In this document: in pieces, positions 38,170-50,082 of the stretch | Layout: each line of letters starts with the position of its first letter | How positions within the stretch are numbered: the stretch's first letter is position 1 | From: Burhinus oedicnemus | Taxonomy: Eukaryota > Chordata > Aves > Charadriiformes > Burhinidae | Direction of reading: 5' to 3' | Length of the DNA stretch: 64,000 bases | NCBI GenBank assembly: GCA_008921705.1 | Contig: VFFE01007015.1 | Location: 529,012 to 593,011 of the forward strand | Position numbers and translations under genes: made by a program | Notes under the pieces: generated by a model | Told to the model about the DNA's origin: nothing | Databases searched by the model: none | The model's input: only the letters and a program-made list of their open reading frames with translations

Positions 38170-38710
38170 TTGTGGTGGTGCAACCCCCCTGCCCTCTCTT
38201 TGGGCACTCAGTACTTCGTGCGATTCCCTATCCCTGGGCCACATACCAACCTAGGAGATGTCAGGCATGAACTGAGAAAGATAAAGGACCAGAGCATTAA
38301 GGCACTCCTTTAACCTGCCTGGCTCTTGCTTCCCCTGTCACTTGGGAATATCACTCCCTGACAACCCAGTACGTCTGTACCTGGATCATGGCCTAAAAGG
38401 AGCTGGTACCAGAACTTGCAGATCTAACAAGTTTTGGGCTTGCACAACTGGTGGAAAGTACTAGAATATTCCATCGTCCTAGTTGGGCCAGAGTGGAAAA
38501 ATACCTGGCAAAAGTCAATTATCTCGGATCCTATAAGTAGCAATTCTAGTAAAGACCCTTTGAGCTCTTCTGGGTCGCAGTGGGCTGTGGCCAGTATCTC
38601 CCCTGAGTCAGGACACTGTCTCAGGTAAACATCTTGAGGACTGGAAGGCCAGAGCGAGACAATCCCTCTCGAGTCTCCATTATTGTCCATTGAGGAATGC
38701 TGATGCATAG
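38170..38710 (+). mobile_element. Probable 3' LTR of the env-bearing ERV (family E)
   Basis: It follows env directly, is clearly less AT-rich than the flanks, starts TGTGGTGGTGCAACCCCCCTG and has a TATAA-type box (CTATAAGTAG near 38530). The right end is put near 38707, where a CA dinucleotide precedes AT-rich unique sequence. No 5' LTR of this type is in the window, so the ends and identity rest on position and composition. Confidence 0.5.
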
Positions 38711-38920
38711 TGAGTGTTTAGTCTAACTCGAAAAGGGAAATTTTAACTATAGGCTAGTCTCTCTTTCATCCACCTCTCCATTTATATGTTTGTATACATT
38801 AACTACTTCATGGTTGTGGACATTCTTCCATTTTCCGTGCACGTGTAGGAGTTAGAAAGGGTACCTGCCGACTTGATAAAGTCATGAGATCTTTGATCTC
38901 AGTGGTTATAAACTATGCTG

Positions 38921-38951
38921 TATACGTGTGTGTGTGTGCGCACGCGCACAC
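38921..38951. repeat. Alternating purine-pyrimidine tract (GT/GC)
   Basis: Thirty-one bases strictly alternating pyrimidine and purine (TATACGTGTG, then TGTGTGTGCG, then CACGCGCACA, then C). The right part is nearly the inverted complement of the left, so both a Z-DNA conformation and a hairpin are possible. Confidence 0.9.
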
Positions 38952-40400
38952 TTACATACTTTGCTTATGTGTATATGTATTAATTTGAGATTTGTGCTTT
39001 TGCCCATATGGGTCCAATTCATCTGATTGGACATCTACTTTGTAAAGAATATACCTTTCTAATAACAATAACAGGAGTCTAGAAGTCTACTTTGAATATA
39101 TGGATATATGGATATTTTGTGGGCATCCTCAATTCAGTGAGATCAAAATTTTGCTTCTCATCTGTTATTTGACATCCTCTAAAACATGTCTTCACTCTGT
39201 AATTCAATTCCTTATCCTGCCCAGTTTTTCTCTGCAGTTTAGTTAGATTAGAAACTCGTGACCAGGAAATTTTTTTACAATGTGCCTTTGAATACTGCTT
39301 AATGGAAATAACCTTAATGTAAATTACTGTTTCAGAAGTTACTGGGATATAATTTCTTCTGTCTCTGAATATGTATCCTCAAAGCTATTTATTTTAGAAA
39401 AACACTATTTTGTGTGTGATATTGTTTGATTGCATGATACTGAAGGAGCTCATTTTTCCCAGCTAATTTTTTTTAGAACAGTGTATACTGTGATTTTCAA
39501 GATTCCACTTCTTATTTCCTGCTAGGACAAATTCACAATACAAATAAAAGTTGTTTTTTTTTGCTTTGGGATTTTTTGTTTTAAGTTTTTTTTTCAGAAG
39601 TCCTAGCCACAACATGGCAGTCCTCTGACCCTTTGAAATTAGATCTTCAATTTGTGGTGTAGCTGTGATTCAATAATATTTTAACTTTGCCTTCATAATT
39701 GATAAAATAGTGAGAGGAAAGAAATGGCAAGCTGACCTGTTTCTGAAATTATTTTTTAAATATAACTGCCATGACATTCTGAAATAACTGACTGAATTGA
39801 AATAATATTCACATATATAGCTGTTTTTTTAAAAATTCCCAAGATGTGTGTTCACTCACCCACATATTTATATATCTGCACTTTTTAGATGTGTTATTGA
39901 CCTAATAAGCATCACACATAAACTAGCAAATTCACTTATTTCATTTATTTTACCTGTTTATGTTCTGATTTTCTTTAGGGAAAGGATGTTCTGAGCTCTA
40001 CTTTTGAACACAGTAAACATAATGATTAAAAATTATATTCTTCTTACCTTTTTTTCTTTCCAGGATGCTAAACTGCTAACATCTAAGGAATTAAAGAGTA
40101 ACAAAAAAGTATGCTGATCAGGAATATTGTTGAAGAATATGTCTGTTTCCTCTGAACAATCCTTCCTCTCCCTTTCGGTTGCTTTTTACCTCTGAGTATT
40201 GAAGCATATAATTGATTTCTTTTTCTTCTCTCTAGTGGTATTTTATATAAGATCAAACAGGAGTGGAGCAGTTTAGAAACAGGCAAAGAGTGCACAACAG
40301 ATAAAAATAGCCTGTGTTAATCCTAGGGGAAATGAAACAACAAGCTAAAAAGAAATAAGATCTATATGCTGATTCATTGTTTCATCAAACTGATCTTCTT

Positions 40401-40431
40401 GTTTTTTGTTTTGTTTTGTTTTGTTTGTTTG
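40401..40431. repeat. (TTTTG)n microsatellite
   Basis: About five TTTTG units, then TTTG. Confidence 0.88.
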
Positions 40432-43400
40432 AGGTTTTTTACCATGGTTTTATCATAGTAACAATTTAGGGCAATTTCAAAATATACCTAATTTATCATC
40501 ATGTATGCCAATGTATCATTTCCTTTTAATACCTTTGTTACATTGGTGATGAATAAATGCATTTCAAAATATTATAGCTTTTACTGAAAAGTTGATTTCA
40601 TTTTTATTAAAAAACAACAACAAACCTTCCATTTTTTTTTGGTTATACAATTTTTTTTCTAAATACCTATTACTTCTTGAATACTCATCAGCCTTTTACG
40701 AACAGCTTGATGGAACTGAAGATTCAAATGAAAAAGACAATCTGTGTTTCTGTCTTTTTTACCCTTATAAAGTATGATGGAGAATGATATACAAAAATAT
40801 TAAATATTCAAAGCTCATTATTCACAATACATTGAAAATTAGAATCCATAAATCTCTAGCACACAGCTGTTGCAAGAATTTAAAAATACAAACCTGAAAT
40901 GAAATGTGTGTCAGCTTAATGATTGGTCTGAAGCAGAATGATCCGAAAAATACTCTCTGTGATTTTCACCCTGACAGTTTAACATGATTTATCCTGAATA
41001 TGTTAGGTCTTATTTCCATGAATTTGAACGTAGATAAATAGTATGTCCTTGTGCTCTCCTTCAACAAACAGAACGTTGTTGGACCCAAAAAACTTGAAAA
41101 CAGTCATAAAATGAATCTCCATTAACAGACTTTTCCTCAACATATTCAATTCTTGTTCCTGTCTGTCAGATGTGGTTCCCAGGTTTCTCAGTTCAGCCAC
41201 TATATTATTGAAAAAGGTCTTACTTCAGAAAATCATCCCTCTTCTTCAAAGAGCCTGGATAGATACTTAACATAAATCATGTGCCTAATTACCACTCACT
41301 TCTGTGGAACTTAAATATGTTTTTGTATTTAAGCTATTGGATAAATGCTTCAGTAAATCAAGAATGATTGAATCATTTGTTGAACGAAGATCTTTAAATG
41401 ATATTTTGATAGCTTGCAAAACACTCTTGGTTTGTACTGTTCTTCATGTTTACTGTACTGTTCTTTACATTGTTACTGTTACTACCAAATACATCTATGA
41501 AAGGAGTAGATCAATAGCCAGCGTTGTTGCCTTTCAGTTCTAGATGCCCCTTAGAACTTTACAGAGCTTACAGTTTAAATATTTAAAAGGATTTATTGAT
41601 AAACTTGCTGGCTGTAGAGCATTGAAGTTCAAGGTCTAGTCTTCTTCCTTACAATTCCAGACAGACAAGAAAAACATTTATTCACTGTGTACGTAACTAT
41701 CAGTAGAGATTGCGCTCCCGAGGGACATAAAAAAATATTTGTTTGGAACTCATTCTTCCTTCTGTCAAGTACAAGGTGTGGAGCACAGCTGTGCAAAACT
41801 CAGTCTTTTAATTTCATTGGAAATTTCTGTGTTAATGGATATATTTCTTTTCAGATATGATACCTGCTTCCCCCTTCTCCTTCTTAGTTTTCCCACTGTG
41901 GCAAGAGAGGGGAAAAAAAATCATCTAGTTAGAGTCCACATGCTGAAATCTTATCTTGAAAATGAGTGTATTTGTTAATACACGGTTTGAGAAGCTATTC
42001 CATCAATTATCATAGTCAGATTGCATCCTAGCCTGTTTATGTAAAGAAAAAACTTTTCTGCATTATTGAACTTCTGAATCATTAAGACTGCTCGCCAGTC
42101 CAAAAGAAAAGGCAGAACAAGTGTGCCAAGAATAAAATCTAGCTCACAACCCATTTTACACTAAGCCATAGAAAATTGGCTCGCACCTCCAATATGCTTC
42201 ACCCTCTAACGATTGTACTTTTCCTGCACATGCTATGTTTGGGTGTTTGCCCCAGCACACACATCTCTGTTAGGCCAGGTGTCTGCATCTTATCCTGCCA
42301 TGGTGATTTATGCCTTCATCATGTCCAGGTCAAAGTACCGTGTGTGAATGCTACACCTCATAGCACACTTCAGCCACCACAAATGCCAGTGTTCACGCTT
42401 GAGCAATCTTCCACACAACCTCGAGATTCACTATTTGTGGGATGAAATGAAAGTCCTCATCGTTATCTATTTATTTATGAAATGATTTCCTTCTCCTACA
42501 TCCTCATTACATTCCCACCTACCACTGAATTCAAAATGCAGTAACACAGTTATATTCTGAATTCAAACATTAAGTATTAGATGCTTCTGTTTAAAAGCAA
42601 AACTAAAAATTAAATATTACAAAATTGCCAATTTTAATTTAAAATTTTTGCCTTTTTCTTCCCATTTGTAATTAAAAAATGAACAAATGTCATGTTTAGC
42701 TTAATCTGAAGTGTTTTGTTTAATCTAAAAAAAAAATAAAATCTTACTTAATATTCAGGAATTTTAGTTGCTTAAGACATGTCAGTTTCAAAATACAAAC
42801 CATATCAGAATAAATAATTTTTTTAAAAATACAAACTTTTCAACTTCTTAAACATTATTTTTGTTATTCTTATTTTTCATTTATTATTATATCTCTGGTT
42901 CTACTTAAACAAATAAATATCTTGGTATATCTTTGAGGGCATTTTGGCATGAGTTTTATCATAGGTAAAATCCTATCTCATGAAAAAACTTATTTTATCA
43001 TTTATTTCTGTAAAACAGGAGATTAAAAAGGAGAGAAAACATATTTTAGGTATATAGATTTATGTTAAAACCACATTGAAATAATTTAAATTTTTATATG
43101 ATATGTTGCTTTATCAGTGTCTTATACACATCTTTTTCCTCCATATAACACAATCCCTGGAATTAAATTTCTCATCAGCTCAGTTCCACAGTGTTAACGT
43201 CCCCTTTATATTTACCCTTCATACAGTTCTGTGTATATTCAAATACTCTAATATGTGCCTTTTATTTTCTCGAGTATTATGGTGTGTCATTGATTCAAGC
43301 TAGCTCCATCAATATCCTGGTATTCCAAATATCCAGAGATATCCCGGTATTTCAAAAGACTCCCCAAGTCCCATAATTCATCTAGCCAATCCTGCACTGC

Positions 43401-46139
43401 TATGGTACACGGAAAAACCTGTCCTCAACAATGCAGAGACTAAGCTATGTCCCAAAGGTTCAAATGTGATTGCTCTTATTTTAGTATATATGACTGACTA
43501 TTGCTAGTCATAAAACTGGGTAGTCTGTTTTTCAAATGCTGTTTCTTTTTTTCAGTGTGTGCCTTAGTGAACTCACTACAGGCTTGTGAATAAACATTTC
43601 CATTGCTGCCTTCAAAATATACATATTATTGATTTATTTTGAGTGGGTTTGCTGCCTTTTTCAATATCTTTTTTTTTATTATTCTTCATGAGAAATTGTT
43701 TTAATGAACTACTGGCAAAACATGTCTTTTCAAAACTTTTACATAAAAGCAGAGTTTGATTACCATATGCATTGTTAACATGACTTTTATACTATTGTAT
43801 TCTTTCAGTCTAAAAAAATTAAAAAAAAAAAGGTGTCTCTTTTCACACTGTTGCTGAAATGCCGTATAGTCACTTTCCATCATGTGTCAGTGAATATTTC
43901 TGCACTCGTGCAAGTCTGAGAACAGGCTGAAGCCTGTTTTTCATGTATATTTCCTGAATTTGTGTTGTGTAGTTATGAAACCTCTTTATCAAGAATAGTA
44001 TTGTGGTCTATTTCAATTTTAGGATTTAGCATCTTTAGTGAACATATATGGATGTCAATATTGTATGTTACAGTACTGTCTTTATGTGGTGGGGGACTGA
44101 TCAAAGTGTATATACTTAGGCATATGATAACACAGCAGAAAAAAATTATACTTCTACAAATGCACCATTTTTGATCTACATATATATTTGAATGTCCATT
44201 CAGGCAGACGTCAAAATCCTGCTGTTTTGAAAGTTATAATTTACAAATGAAAGGATAGTGTGCCTGGTAGGAGGAAGCACACTTTTAAATCCTTGGTAAA
44301 TCTAGTCCTTTGCTCCTGTTTACACATTCTATGACTTCCCATCCAACAAAAAATACCTAATGAAGAGCAAACAGCGTGAGTGAATAGTGACTAACTGAAT
44401 AAAGTAAGTCCTTTAGGAATAACAATATGCAACATCTATTATCTGAAAAATCTCATACCTTTTGCAGTCTGTAGAAAGCCTATAAAACATCACTATGTAT
44501 TCATGCAACCAACACTATAATTCATCAAACAATTATGGGCTGTGTTGGTATGCTTTGGTCCACTGAATATGCTGCAACTGCAACACTTACATGAATGTGA
44601 CTTGTTTGGAAAAGAAACACAAAAACCACCCCAAACAACAACAAGAACAATTCCACCCTCCAAAAAAAAAAGGGAACAAAAAACTGGATCTGAGCAAGCA
44701 AATTATTTTTAACCAAGGATTTTAATTTTTAGTTCCAAAAAGCTGTGGTTTTGAAGAAGTCCAAAATGCATATCTCTTTTTATCCTCCAGATAAACTGCA
44801 AGCATCCCAAGAAGAGATTAATAAATCTCACTACCTGGATAGAAATCACTGAGATGCAAATTCTGAGTCCATTAAAGCGTCACAGATAGAAGAGGTAAAT
44901 GTTGTGGTTGCTTCTCCAAACACTGTATGCAGAGCATTTACTGATACCCACTATTTAATGAACATCTGCTTTGATTGTGTGTTTTCTTACTGGGGTCAAA
45001 AATTAAGAATTTAAAGACTGCATACAATAAACATCTATCATTAAACTAAAATTATATTTAAGCACGCTTTTGCTTGATGGGGCTAACATGTCATGGTTAA
45101 GCATAAATGGAAATATTGAGCCAAACACAGAAAAAATTATACAGGAGTCTAAATAATATCTTCACTGCATAACTTTCTGATTATTTAATTTGAAAATTCT
45201 GTGTCCTCCTGTAATTTAGCTTTCCTGAACTCTTGAAATATTATTATATTTAATAAATCATTATTAGATTTGACAGGATGGTATGTGGAATAGAGAGCAC
45301 AGAAACCTCACTGAAATCCAGAAATTCATAGTATTTAATATCCAGTCTCGGTGTCATTTAAGTCCTCTCTTGTAAAGAGAGAAAAAAAGAATCCTTTTTA
45401 TTACTTTATGATGTGAGCCATTTATAATAAGAAAATGACAATGAGAAAAGACATAATTTTTAAAGATAAAAAATTTATTAACCTGTTAATTCCTTAGAAT
45501 GTAGACCATTAGTTGAAGAGATAAATAAAGGTAGTACACAAATTTCTATATGATACTGCTATTCAATTTATTAAATTTTATTTGAGATACAATTAGGCAG
45601 AAAACTATTTCTGCTCTTATAATTTTTCAAAACAACTTTCCACTCTCTGTTGTCAATTTATAAGTTAAACAAACAAAGTTTACTGGAGCCTATTTTATTT
45701 TAATTTTTTTTGTGTTTCTGCAATGTTAGATCTAAAAAATTGGAAATGGCTGAAACGTTTCCATCAGTATTTTTCTTTTTTTTTTTTTGCTGTCTCAGAA
45801 ATATTTCTTGCATGCACAGGACTGAATCTGTACAGATTTTTTTTGTTGTTCACATCTTGTCTGAACATTGCATTTGCATTTAATTGTGTATTCCATCTAT
45901 ATATATGCCAGGCAGAATTGCATTCCTTTCACACACTTTCAGTGATAAATATGCTCTCATTTCAATTCCCAATAACAAATCAAGAAATGAAAGAGACAAC
46001 GCAGGTCCATGTTTCTACTTTACACTTCTGCACAAATTCTCCTGTCTCCTTTGAAGAACAACAATGCGTACATGAAGATTTTATCCCCTTTTTTCAATAA
46101 TAAAATTCAACAGTTAAATTTGTTGCTCTTTCTGAGGAG

Positions 46140-46670
46140 GTTCAAGCTTGTTTTGGGATAGAGGGAGAATATGTTTATCTGTTAAAGTGTTGAACAGAAA
46201 GAGGCAGAGTCTTTGTCATAAGTATTTCCTGAACTTCTCTAAAGTGGGTTCTTCCCGTAGGCTGCAGTTCTTCAGGAACTGCTCCATCATGGTGCTTTCA
46301 ACAGGGTACAGTCCTTCAGGAATCAATTGCTCCAGTGTGGGTCCCCCATGGACCACAGGTCCTGCCAGAAAACCTGCTTCTACATAGGGTTCTTTCCACG
46401 GGCTACAACTTCTTCCAGGAGCCTGGTCCTGTGTGGGCCCTCCACAGGCTGCAGCTTCCTTCAGGGCATGTCCGTCTGGTCCAGCATGGGGTTCCTCGTG
46501 GGCTGCAGTGTGGGTGTCTGCTCCACCATGAGTAGTAGGGAGCAGATTATCCTTTGTTTGTTTTGACTGGTCTGAGCAGGAGCTACGGAAACAGCAGCTT
46601 CTCTCAGTGCAGAATGTCAGGATCTATATGGGATTGTTTTGGCCTGAGCTGGCTTTAGCTTGCAGTAATT
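46140..46670 (-). mobile_element. ERV LTR fragment (family C) with a 48-bp tandem array, minus strand
   Basis: The core is the tandem array at 46244-46530. Reverse-complemented, 46200-46275 matches the plus-strand LTR at 60140-60220 (TTCCTGAAG-ACTGCAGCCT-..GGGAAG-AC is shared). Orientation is inferred from that copy, which carries AATAAA on the plus strand. Left and right ends are approximate, and the U5 half seen at 60 kb is not recognisable here. Confidence 0.6.
46244..46530. repeat. 48-bp tandem repeat, six units
   Basis: Successive units begin at about 46244, 46292, 46340, 46388, 46436 and 46489. Each has the pattern GGGTTC-TCC-CGGGCTGCAG-TTC-TTCAGG-A-CTGCTCC-GTGTG. The first four spacings are exactly 48 bases; the fifth unit is ~53 and the sixth ~42. 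Units differ at many positions. Because 48 is a multiple of three, several overlapping open frames cross the array; these are by-products, not genes. Confidence 0.85.
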
Positions 46671-47003
46671 ACTAAATTGTCTAATGATACTGTGGACATC
46701 ATAGTCTTCCAATGAAGACCTCAGGAGTCTGAAAATTTGTCTTTAACTTCCCTCATTCTTCTTGAGGAGGAGTGAAATCAGTCAAAGGACCCATAGAAAC
46801 ACTGGAAGGGTGAGTACAGTACAACAGAAAATTATTAGATACTATCAAGATTTTTTTGGCATAACAATTTCAACTGTATTATTCATGAGACTTTTATGTA
46901 TTAATTAGATAAATTGGACTATTAGACTATTAGAATGTTAATTGGATTAACAATGAATGCTTGCTTTTATGTTCATGGTACATTCCCTTTTACCAGTAAC
47001 TTG

Positions 47004-47477
47004 TGTCGTGGTTTAACCCCAGCCGGCAGCTAAGCACCACGCAGCCACTCACTCAGTCCCCCAAGCTGGGATGGGGAAGAGAATCAGAAGAGTAAAAGTG
47101 GGAAAACTCATGGGTTGAGACAAAGACAGTTTAATAGGCAAAGCAAAAGCCACATACACCAGCAAAGCAAAACAAGGGATTCATTCACTGCTTCCCATAG
47201 GCAGGCAGGTGTTCAGTCATCTCCAGGAAAGCAGGGCTCCATTACTTGTAAAAGTTACTTGGGAAGACAAACACCATCGCTCCAAAGATCCCCCCTTCCT
47301 TCTTCTTCCTCCAGCTTTATATGCTGAGCATGACATTGCATGGTATGGAATATCCCTTTGGTCAGTTGGTGTCAGCTGTCCTGACTGTGTCCCCTCCCAA
47401 CTTCTTGTGCACCACCAGCCTGCTCGTTAGTGGGGTGGTATGAGGAGCACAAAAGGCCTCCCAGCCCAAACCAGCAC
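47004..47477 (-). mobile_element. ERV LTR (family A), minus strand, shortened 5' side
   Basis: Begins TGTCGTGGTTTAACCCCAGCC, the canonical inverted 3' end of the family, and continues through GGGTTGAGACAAAGACAGTTTAATAG (polyadenylation region in reverse) and GCTTTATATGCTGAGCATG (TATA region in reverse, ~47312-47330). It lacks the ~100 bases that follow CACAAAAGGCC in the copy at 1677 and jumps to CCCAAACCAGCACA at ~47477. I could not find a convincing target duplication. Confidence 0.85.
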
Positions 47478-50082
47478 ACGAGTCTGGGTGCAAGCATTGT
47501 GATATTACAGGGACTTGCCTGCTCGATATCAAAAAACCTCTTTGTTTTGCAAATGGAAAAGCTATACTTATGAACAGGACACAAACTTTAAAATATAAAC
47601 TCAATAAATTCATATTTTAAGAAACAATTTATATTCTAGATCCGATCACAATATGATATCAGAACATAATAAACCGTTACAATAAAAAAGTTAAGCTAGT
47701 TACATTATTTTGGTTTTATGTATATTCTCCATTGCTTTGGTTTGTCGGGACTATCGTCAATGAAGTCAATGAAATAGTAGTGTAACTATACCAGATTATA
47801 CAAGTTATTGAATCCTTATTTTAAAAATAGGTTCGTTATTTTTAGATAATTTTTCAGCAACATTTGTTGAGAATTATCTAGAATATCATTCTTTTGAATA
47901 TTAGCTTGCATTTTAAAACCAGTTTGCTCTAGAGGGTAGAAACAACAGAGCATTTGCCCTCCCTTAGAATGCCCTGAACACTAATCTTTCCCATTTATAA
48001 CTATCATTCTTTCATTTAACAAAGGATATGCAGCTTCAGTAAAGGATATGTAAAGATTCTTTAAAACCTTGCCTTTAGTTTAAGTCATTAATAGTATTCT
48101 CAAAGTCAGAAGGTGTGTTTGAACTCCTTCATACTGATGAGGGTAGAGAGACCAAAGGTCTCATCTCCTAGGAATGCTTCAGATGTTAAAATACATAGAA
48201 ACTTGTTAGTTATTCCCACATTTATTGTTCATCTGTGTTTTAACAAGAAAAGATGAGCCCTACTCTGTTCTTTTGAAAAACAATTGCAGATACCTACCCA
48301 GAAGAGGATTTTGTGTTTCTGATCCTAAGCACTCGGACAGCACTTGTCTCTAGTTATGACTTTGAGGACTAAGGGCCATAGAGGTGTAGCACTTAAGACA
48401 CATCTCTGTTTTCAGTGTTTCCTGTTAGATAAAGAAAGGCAGATCCTGCAGGAGGTTGTGTTGGGTTTTTTTGGGGGGTGTTGGATAACTTTTTTTAAAG
48501 TACTAATCTCTGCCCAAAAGGTATATGAGGAGAACACAATGGTTTGGCATCCTGGTCTTGGAACAAGAAGCTAGAGATTAAGTGTCTAAAATTTGACAAA
48601 ATTATTTCAAGTTGTTCTCTTTAACGTCCTTGCATGTGCAGGATGTTTTTTTTCACTGGATCAGTAATCAAATAAGTGCTAATAGCATAACACTGTAAAA
48701 TTTCTAAATTTTGACATATTAATGAATTTGGTATGACAGCAAACTATGATCTTGAAAATGTACCTTTAGATCTAGTTTAAACACATATTTTTTCCAAACT
48801 TTAAACTACAGAAATTTATACTAATATTAAAGTAAATATTATTTTCCTGTTCTTATTCGTCATAAAATTATAGACAGTTGAGAAACTCAGAATACCACTT
48901 TTTTTCACCTGTTTATGGATAAAAAGGATTAATTAAGATATATGCTATGTATATTTCCTCATTTCCTCCCTATGCAACTTCTGTAATCACTGCATTGCAT
49001 TCTTGCTGTGGCTAGACTGAAATATTGTGTCTTTCATTGATTATATAGCTTGCAGCATTCAGAAATTAATAGTTTCAGTGTTCTAAGGGAGAAGCAAGAT
49101 TCTATATGCTGTTTCTACTTAGATGAACAGTTTTTCTTTAGGGACAGTAAAGCAATCCCGAAGCAGCTTTCCTTCTTATCAGAAATTGATTATCTAAAGA
49201 TGAATCTTTTTCTTCTGAGATTCCTTGCGCACAGCAATTACACGGGGACCAATCTAATGATTTAGAAATGGAGAAAAATCAAATTAATCATATATATTAT
49301 ATTTTAGAGTTCACACAGTAAAAGAAAATACATTTAATTACCGAAATTGAGCCAGTATGAATTCTTCAGTACTCCATATTTGTCAATTATAAAACTACCT
49401 TTTGGTCTTAATAAAATTAATTTTGAGACAAATGGTAGCAATTTAAATGTCAATCTACATCAGTCACTGAATGACTTTAAAGTTAGTAATCATACTTATG
49501 TAAATGGCTGGGATGATGCAAAAAAGACAATGAAAAAGTAAGAAAAACACTGAGAATTATTTTAATGTACTTTATTAATCTAAAATAGCTTCAATTTCAT
49601 CATATACTTATTTCATTCAATTTATGTTTGTCTTTTTGAAGTAATTTTTATTTGTTCTTTTCATAGAATCTGTTTGGAGAGATGCATGTACATCTCTCTG
49701 TGTATAATCTAAAGTTCACATTTATTCCTGATCACTTATGGTAATGACCATTTATCTATATATCATCATGTGAGAAATACATTCACACAGGGTATTTTCA
49801 TCCAGATTTCCCTGCTTGGGAAGTGAGAATGGAAAGAAGCATCTTTGATAGTGAATACTCAAAAGTTGACATTAAGAAAAGAAAGTAATTTGTGGTTCTG
49901 TCCAAGGAACATAAAGGTTTAGAAATGGAGATATAGACTGTTGTGCATTTCAAGTGGATTTCTGTAAAATCCTATAGGTAGGATCAGGGAAAGCTTAAAA
50001 ATAAAAAAAAAAAGGAGGGGGGGAGAAAAAAAAGAAAAGAAAACAAGAATATTGCATCTACTAATCAAATGTCCATCCCAGA
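47478..50082. other. Unannotated AT-rich intergenic stretch
   Basis: No gene or named repeat recognised. It ends in a purine-only tract (~49998-50043: A runs, GGAGGGGGGGAG, A runs) just before a CR1. Confidence 0.5.
49998..50043. repeat. Polypurine tract
   Basis: Nearly all A and G on the plus strand, with a G7 core, directly upstream of the CR1 at 50083. Confidence 0.85.

Larger units (their letters stand above)
38711..46139. other. Long unannotated AT-rich intergenic stretch
   Basis: No gene, named transposon or RNA gene recognised in 7.4 kb. It holds the alternating GT/GC tract at 38921, a TTTTG run at 40401 and many A/T homopolymers. 42170-42450 is less AT-rich and unexplained; its 89-codon frame begins at TTG and has no motif beyond a hydrophobic start. 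Confidence 0.5.

Noticed and set aside
42176..42445. 89-codon frame with a hydrophobic start as a secreted peptide
   Set aside because: The frame begins with TTG, not ATG; there are no splice or conservation data and no recognised motif.
46148..46566. Overlapping open frames across the 48-bp array as a repeat protein
   Set aside because: The frames result from a repeat period divisible by three. They sit in an LTR, the units are diverged and no domain is recognisable.
1677..47477. The two minus-strand family-A LTRs (1677 and 47004) as the ends of one provirus
   Set aside because: They are 45 kb apart with unrelated elements between, and the 1677 copy has its own target duplication.
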